Below, piece by piece: positions 59,727-64,000 of a DNA stretch of 64,000 bases. Positions within the stretch are counted from its first letter, which is position 1; each line of letters starts with the position of its first letter. A model generated the notes under the pieces. It saw only the letters and a list, made by a program, of their open reading frames with translations, had not been told where the DNA came from and searched no databases. The stretch is from assembly GCF_000695625.1 (NCBI RefSeq), contig NZ_JMQI01000045.1, forward strand, positions 1 to 64,000, given 5' to 3'. The translations under genes and the position numbers were made by a program. Origin of the DNA: Amycolatopsis rifamycinica (GTDB lineage Bacteria > Actinomycetota > Actinomycetes > Mycobacteriales > Pseudonocardiaceae).

Positions 59727-61067
59727 TCAGGCGCCGCGGAACGCGTTGATGCCCTCGATGTGCTTCGCCCGCTTCTCTTCGTCGCGGACGCCGAGGCCTT
59801 CCTCCGGGGCGAGCGCGAGCACGCCGACCTTGCCCTGGTGCGCGTTGCGGTGCACGTCCAGCGCGGCCTGCCCGGTCTCCTCGAGCGGGTAGGTCTTGGA
59901 GAGCGTCGGGTGGATCAGCCCCTTCGCGATCAGCCGGTTCGCCTCCCAGGACTCGCGGTAGTTCGCGAAGTGGGAGCCGATGATCCGCTTCAGGTTCATC
60001 CACAGGTAGCGGTTGTCGTACTGGTGCATGTACCCGGACGTCGACGCGCACGTGACGATCGTGCCGCCCTTGCGCGCGGCGTAGACGGAGGCGCCGAACG
60101 TCTCCCGGCCCGGGTGCTCGAACACGATGTCCGGGTCCTCGCCGCCGGTCAGCTCGCGGATCTTCGCGCCGAAGCGCTGCCACTCCTTCGGGTCCTGCTC
60201 GTCGTCGTTCTTCCAGAACCGGTAGCCCTCGGCGCTGCGGTCGATGATCAGCTCGGCGCCGAGCTTCCGGCAGATCGCCGCCTTCTCCGGGCTGGACACG
60301 ACGCACACGGGGATGGCGCCGCCGTTCAGCGCGTACTGCGTCGCGTAGGAGCCGAGGCCGCCCGAAGCGCCCCAGATCAGCACGACGTCGCCCTGCTTCA
60401 TGTCGGCGCCGTTGCGCGAGACGAGCTGGCGGTAGGCGGTCGAGTTGACCAGGCCGGGCGACGCGGCCTCTTCCCAGGTCAGGTGGTCCGGCTTCGGCAT
60501 CAGCTGGTTGGCCTTGACCAGCGCGATCTCGGCGAGGCCGCCGAAGTTCGTCTCGAAGCCCCAGATCCGCTGCTCGGTGTCGAGCATCGTGTCGTTGTGC
60601 CCGTCGGGGCCCTCGAGCTCGACGTTCAGGCAGTGCGCGACGACCTCGTCGCCGGGCTTCCAGTTGTGCACCCCGGCGCCGGTCCGCAGCACGACACCGG
60701 ACAGGTCCGAGCCGACGACGTGGTACGGCAGGTCGTGCCGCTTGGCCAGCGGCGAGAGCTTCCCGTACTTCTTCAGGAACTTGAACGTCGGGATCGGCTC
60801 GAAGATCGACGTCCAGACGGTGTTGTAGTTGATGGCGCTCGCCATCACCGCGACCAGCGCCTCGCCGGGACCCAGTTCGGGCACGGGCACGTCGTCGACG
60901 TGCAGCGACTTGCGGGGGTCCTTGTCCCGGCTTTCGAGGCCCTCGAACATGTCGACCTCGTCGGCGTGCACGGTCACCCCTCGGTAGCTCTCGGGGACGG
61001 GCAACGAGCCGACCGCGGCGGACTCGCCGGTCAGGATGGCCTGCTGGATCTCGCCGAGCTGCGTCAT
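59727..61067 (-). CDS. ccrA: Crotonyl-CoA carboxylase/reductase
   Basis: A 446-residue medium-chain dehydrogenase. The FEPIPTFKFLKKYGKLS and VVGSDLSGVVLRTGAGVHNWKPGDEVV stretches are typical. WGASGGLGSYATQYALNGG is the NADPH-binding motif. It reductively carboxylates crotonyl-CoA to ethylmalonyl-CoA. I assign the start at ATG 61067 (MTQLGEIQQAILTGE) after GAGGAACCG. Length equals the usual 447. The methylmalonyl-CoA epimerase and a thiolase nearby support an ethylmalonyl-CoA pathway or polyketide precursor role. Confidence 0.93.
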   Translation of the reverse strand: MTQLGEIQQAILTGESAAVGSLPVPESYRGVTVHADEVDMFEGLESRDKDPRKSLHVDDVPVPELGPGEALVAVMASAINYNTVWTSIFEPIPTFKFLKKYGKLSPLAKRHDLPYHVVGSDLSGVVLRTGAGVHNWKPGDEVVAHCLNVELEGPDGHNDTMLDTEQRIWGFETNFGGLAEIALVKANQLMPKPDHLTWEEAASPGLVNSTAYRQLVSRNGADMKQGDVVLIWGASGGLGSYATQYALNGGAIPVCVVSSPEKAAICRKLGAELIIDRSAEGYRFWKNDDEQDPKEWQRFGAKIRELTGGEDPDIVFEHPGRETFGASVYAARKGGTIVTCASTSGYMHQYDNRYLWMNLKRIIGSHFANYRESWEANRLIAKGLIHPTLSKTYPLEETGQAALDVHRNAHQGKVGVLALAPEEGLGVRDEEKRAKHIEGINAFRGA

Positions 61068-61265
61068 CGGTTCCTCCGCGGAGATGGGGGTGTTGGCGGC
61101 AGAAATTACTCGCGGGTAACACGCGGCCACAACTGTACGAGACGGACAGCACGATTACCCGTCGAACTGTGACGGATCAGTCTTGACCGGCCGGCCAGTC
61201 AGGTGGATCATCGACGTCGGGAACACCCACCCGACCAGCAGTTTCACCGACGGAGGTGAGCACGA

Positions 61266-61634
61266 ATGAGTGAAGTCTCTACGCGCGCGTGGACCCGGCC
61301 CCACGACTGGGCCGAGGTCGTCATCGGGGTGGTCGCCGCTCTTTCACCCCTTTGGCTGAGCACGGACACGACCGCGATGTGGACGATGGTCGTCCTGGGC
61401 GCGCTGATCGCACTCGACGGCCTGGTTTCGCTGGCGATGCCGGGCATGGTCTACGGCGAAGGCATCCAGATCGCGCTCGGCGTGCTGCTGTTCATCGCGC
61501 CGTGGGTGATGGGGTACACGGAGTTCAACGGCGCGTCCTGGACGTCCTGGATCGCCGGGGTGCTGACGGTCATCGCGGGCGCGGCGGCGATGCCGGTCGC
61601 GAACGCCGCGCACCGCACGGCCGGGCAGCACTGA
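61266..61634 (+). CDS. SPW-repeat membrane protein
   Basis: A 122-residue protein with four membrane helices arranged as two SPW repeats. The repeats are LSPLWLSTDTTAMW and IAPWVMGYTEFNGASWTSW, the hallmark Ser/Ala-Pro-Trp motifs. Function not established. ATG 61266 follows CGGAGG. A TetR gene follows 19 bp later and may control it. Confidence 0.85.
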   Translation: MSEVSTRAWTRPHDWAEVVIGVVAALSPLWLSTDTTAMWTMVVLGALIALDGLVSLAMPGMVYGEGIQIALGVLLFIAPWVMGYTEFNGASWTSWIAGVLTVIAGAAAMPVANAAHRTAGQH

Positions 61635-61653
61635 CGACGCGGGAGGCACGGGA

Positions 61654-62226
61654 ATGACCGAGGATTCGGCGAAGGAGCGCATCCTCTGCGCAGCCGAGGC
61701 GCTCTTCGCCGAGTCCGGCTTCGACGCCACCCCGACATCGCGGATAGCGGAGCGGGCCGGAGTGCCGAAGGGGCTGGTGCACTACTACTTCCGCCACAAG
61801 TCGGACCTGCTGACGGCCCTCGTCGAGCGCCTCCCGGACGAGCGCATCGAGCCGGCGGTGGTGGTGGTCCCGGGCGACCTGGCGGGCAGCCTCCGGCGCC
61901 TGGTCCGCGAGCTGGACCACCGCTTCAGCAGGTCCCTGGGGCTGTCACACCTGCTGTGGCGCGAGGCGGACACGCACCACGTGGTCCGCGACGCCCTCCA
62001 CGAGCGCTTCCAGGTCCTGGTCCGCCAGGTCCAAGCGGTGATAGTGGCGGCAACAGGCGGCGGCCTCCCCACGGCGGACGTGGATCGCGCCTCGGGCCTC
62101 CTGGCCCGCGCGGTCAGCCACCGACACGCGACGGCCCGCCATTCGGAGGACGACCTGCCCGCGGAGTTCGACGGCGAGCTGACGTTCATCGCCGACGCCC
62201 TGGCGTCCAAGGCCGCGCCGGCGTAG
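61654..62226 (+). CDS. TetR family transcriptional regulator
   Basis: A 190-residue regulator with helix-turn-helix at residues 7-52 ([17 protein letters not shown] and [26 protein letters not shown]). The remainder contains [19 protein letters not shown], typical of small-ligand TetR proteins. It is 19 bp after the SPW gene and probably co-transcribed. Downstream lies a degenerate repeat tract. Confidence 0.87.
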   Translation: MTEDSAKERILCAAEALFAESGFDATPTSRIAERAGVPKGLVHYYFRHKSDLLTALVERLPDERIEPAVVVVPGDLAGSLRRLVRELDHRFSRSLGLSHLLWREADTHHVVRDALHERFQVLVRQVQAVIVAATGGGLPTADVDRASGLLARAVSHRHATARHSEDDLPAEFDGELTFIADALASKAAPA

Positions 62227-62874
62227 GGGCGGCCGGGCGGGGGTTGGTTGGCCGGGTTCCGGGCGGTGGGCCTGGGCGCTTGCCTGGCCGGCTGCGTTGG
62301 CCGGGCCGGACTGCGCTGGCCTGGCGGGGTTGCGCTGGGCCTGGCCCGGCTGCGCTGGTCCGGCGCGCGGGCCTGGCCGGGCTGCGCTGGCTGGGGCGCA
62401 CTGGACTGGCCAGGTTGCGCTGGCTGGGCCTGATTCGGCTGCGCAGGCTGGGCTGCGCTGGCTGGCGGGGTCGCGCTGGGCTGACCGGACTGCGCTGGCC
62501 TGGCTGCGCGGGGCCTGGCAAGGCCGGGCTGCGCTGGCTGGGCTTGGCCGGTAGCCGCCCGCTCCTGCGCCCGAGGCGGCCCGCGTCGTCGGGTGGGTGC
62601 GGCTGGGCATGCCGCGCGGCTTTGGTTCAGCTTGCCTGCGGCCACCCGGCTCGCGTCGAGGTGCCGGCGCTCGCCGACGTGCCGGCCGACCCTCCAGCTC
62701 GCTGGAGTCCTGACCGGCCGCCGGTTCTTGTCTCCCGCTCGCTGCCCGCCGGTGCTCGCCGTGTGCCGGACACCCCGCCTCGCTCGCGGCCGCGCCGCCG
62801 GGCCGTGTTTGTCCCGGTGCGCGGGCTCGGCGCCGCACCGCCGCGCGGAACCCTTGCCCGGAACGGGTGCCGGG
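62227..62874. repeat. Degenerate TGCGCTGG repeat tract without a supported gene
   Basis: A 648-bp GC-rich stretch dominated to about 62560 by irregular copies of TGCGCTGG-plus-CTGGC. Exact copies start near 62312, 62331, 62351, 62383, 62416, 62454, 62491 and 62530, spacings 19-39 bp. Minus-strand frames read as Ala/Pro/Gln repeats (QPAQPGQ) and plus-strand ones as Gly/Trp/Leu. None has a ribosome site or a folded-looking sequence. The rest (62560-62874) is ordinary GC-rich sequence in which I see nothing. Confidence 0.75.
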
Positions 62875-63330
62875 TCAGTGCGGCGTTGCGTTCTTGGCCG
62901 GCTCGACCAGTTCCACCAGGACGCCGCCCGCGTCCTTGGGGTGGACGAAGTTCACCCGGCTGTTCGATGTGCCCCTCTTCGCCTCCTCGTACAGCATGCG
63001 CAGGCCCTTTTCGCGCAGGGCCGCCGCCGCGGCGTCCACATCGGACACGCGGTAGGCCAGCTGCTGCAGGCCCGGGCCGCTCTTGGACAGGAACTTGCCG
63101 ATCGCCGAGTCTTCGCGCAGCGGGGCCAGCAGCTGGATCTGCGTCTCCGTGCCCGCCGTGCCCGGGGCGCGGAGCATCGCCTCGCGCACCCCCTGCTCCT
63201 CGTTCACCTCCTCGTGCGCGACCTCCAGGCCGAAGTGCGCGCGGTGGAACTCGATGGCCGCGTCCAGGTCCGGGACCGCGATGCCGACGTGGTCGATGGC
63301 CGTCACGAACGGCCGCAGGGCGTCATTCAT
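62875..63330 (-). CDS. mce: Methylmalonyl-CoA epimerase
   Basis: A 151-residue vicinal-oxygen-chelate protein. [27 protein letters not shown] holds the first metal His, IQLLAPL and [23 protein letters not shown] follow, and [19 protein letters not shown] is the second repeat with a metal Glu. It interconverts (R)- and (S)-methylmalonyl-CoA. Length is normal. It is divergent from the thiolase across 137 bp. Confidence 0.9.
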   Translation of the reverse strand: MNDALRPFVTAIDHVGIAVPDLDAAIEFHRAHFGLEVAHEEVNEEQGVREAMLRAPGTAGTETQIQLLAPLREDSAIGKFLSKSGPGLQQLAYRVSDVDAAAAALREKGLRMLYEEAKRGTSNSRVNFVHPKDAGGVLVELVEPAKNATPH

Positions 63331-63467
63331 GGAGGCAGGATAGGGGGCCCGCGCGCCGCGGTGAGGCGGAATCGTCGCGTGCCCCGCCTCACACTGGCTC
63401 CATCAAGAAGCCCTGCTCCCGGGTATGGTCGGGAAAACTGCCCATGCGCCGATGCTTGGAGGACGCC

Positions 63468-64000
63468 GTGTCCGGTTCCGTGATCCTGGGTGCCGCCCGT
63501 ACGCCGATCGGGCGCCTGCTGGGCTCCCTCAAGGACTTCACGGGCGCTCAGCTGGGCGGGGTGGCGATCAAGGCGGCCCTCGAACGCGCCGGGGTCTCCC
63601 CGGACGCGGTGCAGTACACGATCATGGGCCAGGTGCTGACCGCCGGCGCCGGCCAGATCCCCGCCCGCCAGGCCGCGGTCGCCGCGGGCATCCCCATGAG
63701 CGTGCCCGCGCTGACGATCAACAAGGTCTGCCTCTCCGGCCTCGACGCCATCGCCCTCGCCGACCAGCTCATCCGCGCCGGCGAGTTCGACCTCGTCGTC
63801 GCCGGCGGCCAGGAGTCGATGACCCAGGCGCCGCACCTGCTGCCCAAGTCGCGCTCCGGCTTCAAGTACGGCGACACCACCCTCGTCGACCACATGGCCT
63901 ACGACGGTCTCTTCTGCGCCTTCGACCAGGTCGCCATGGGCGCCTCGACGGAGAAGTACAACTCCCGTTACGGCGTCACCCGCGAGCAGCAGGACGCGTT
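63468..64000 (+). CDS. Acetyl-CoA C-acyltransferase (thiolase), 3' end cut by window
   Basis: The first 177 codons of a thiolase run off the window. GTG 63468 follows [29 protein letters not shown] is the conserved start, and the active-site Cys lies in [19 protein letters not shown] near residue 87. [18 protein letters not shown] is also typical. It condenses two acetyl-CoA or cleaves 3-ketoacyl-CoA. As acetyl-CoA C-acetyltransferase it would start the ethylmalonyl-CoA pathway that uses Ccr; as PaaJ-like it could serve phenylacetate breakdown. Confidence 0.92.
   Translation, partial: MSGSVILGAARTPIGRLLGSLKDFTGAQLGGVAIKAALERAGVSPDAVQYTIMGQVLTAGAGQIPARQAAVAAGIPMSVPALTINKVCLSGLDAIALADQLIRAGEFDLVVAGGQESMTQAPHLLPKSRSGFKYGDTTLVDHMAYDGLFCAFDQVAMGASTEKYNSRYGVTREQQDA

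Noticed and set aside
61131-61150. CTGTACG-AGAC resembling the SARP heptamer near ccr
   Set aside because: Only one heptamer fits; the second half is GGACAGC, and the orientation is opposite to ccr transcription.
61785-62838. Minus-strand Ala/Pro/Gln-repeat coding frames downstream of TetR
   Set aside because: They run antisense through the TetR gene and start without ribosome sites; better explained as a repeat tract.

Overview
The window is about 70% GC by eye, with GTG and TTG starts, dense stop/start overlaps, Tat signal peptides and large numbers of TetR, ROK, SARP and AraC regulators. This points to a filamentous actinomycete chromosome, most like Amycolatopsis or a relative in the Pseudonocardiaceae. 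That placement is inference from gene content; no rRNA or marker gene is present. I saw no tRNA, rRNA, insertion sequence, prophage or CRISPR.

Layout. 1-1609: end of a family 2B encapsulin operon (shell protein with a cyclic-nucleotide-binding-like insertion, then a 61-residue ORF carrying a cargo-loading-like motif, then the first codons of another gene). 2081-7149: membrane and surface proteins, an orphan sugar-type binding lipoprotein, a DUF4396 membrane protein behind a CsoR-like operator, and a GH88-like hydrolase. 7374-13359: an AfsR-type SARP regulator and a pentapeptide-like protein, flanked by two secreted SH3-like proteins whose promoters share heptamer direct repeats spaced as in SARP targets. 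13390-20617: PhoD phosphatase, TetR, a GH63-like hydrolase/ROK regulator pair, and a secreted S53 peptidase. 20772-27290: NCS1 permease, SDR plus QueA-like enzyme, a small membrane protein, and a sulfonate/nitrate-type ABC transporter. 27316-27497: a 21-bp-period inverted repeat array between convergent genes. 27497-37690: DEAD-box helicase, an acyl-CoA dehydrogenase/F420-type oxidoreductase/hydratase operon, a DUF1963 protein with a 77-bp tandem duplication at its end, Tex, and a GH18 chitinase with a DasR-like site.

37839-41428 is the most unusual block. It holds a tightly coupled operon (NUDIX, P-loop nucleotide-kinase-like, HIT, then a two-TM protein with a toroid-like N-terminal region) facing a SAM methyltransferase. 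The codon use looks slightly AT-richer than its neighbours, and the upstream spacer is AT-richer with inverted repeats. 41814-48339: GMC oxidoreductase and Baeyer-Villiger-type monooxygenase, a winged-helix protein, an AraC/TetR pair with overlapping 3' ends, and a small hypothetical.

48380-56524 is a complete phenylacetate upper pathway: paaR-like TetR, paaK and paaI on the minus strand, divergent from paaZABCDE, with PaaR-like operators between them. 56662-59569: Rv1264-like adenylate cyclase with a universal stress protein, and a DivIVA/Scy-like coiled-coil protein. 59727-64000: crotonyl-CoA carboxylase/reductase, SPW-repeat membrane protein, TetR, a degenerate repeat tract, methylmalonyl-CoA epimerase and the start of a thiolase. 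Ccr, the epimerase and the thiolase fit the ethylmalonyl-CoA pathway, which also connects to the acetyl-CoA and succinyl-CoA produced by phenylacetate breakdown.
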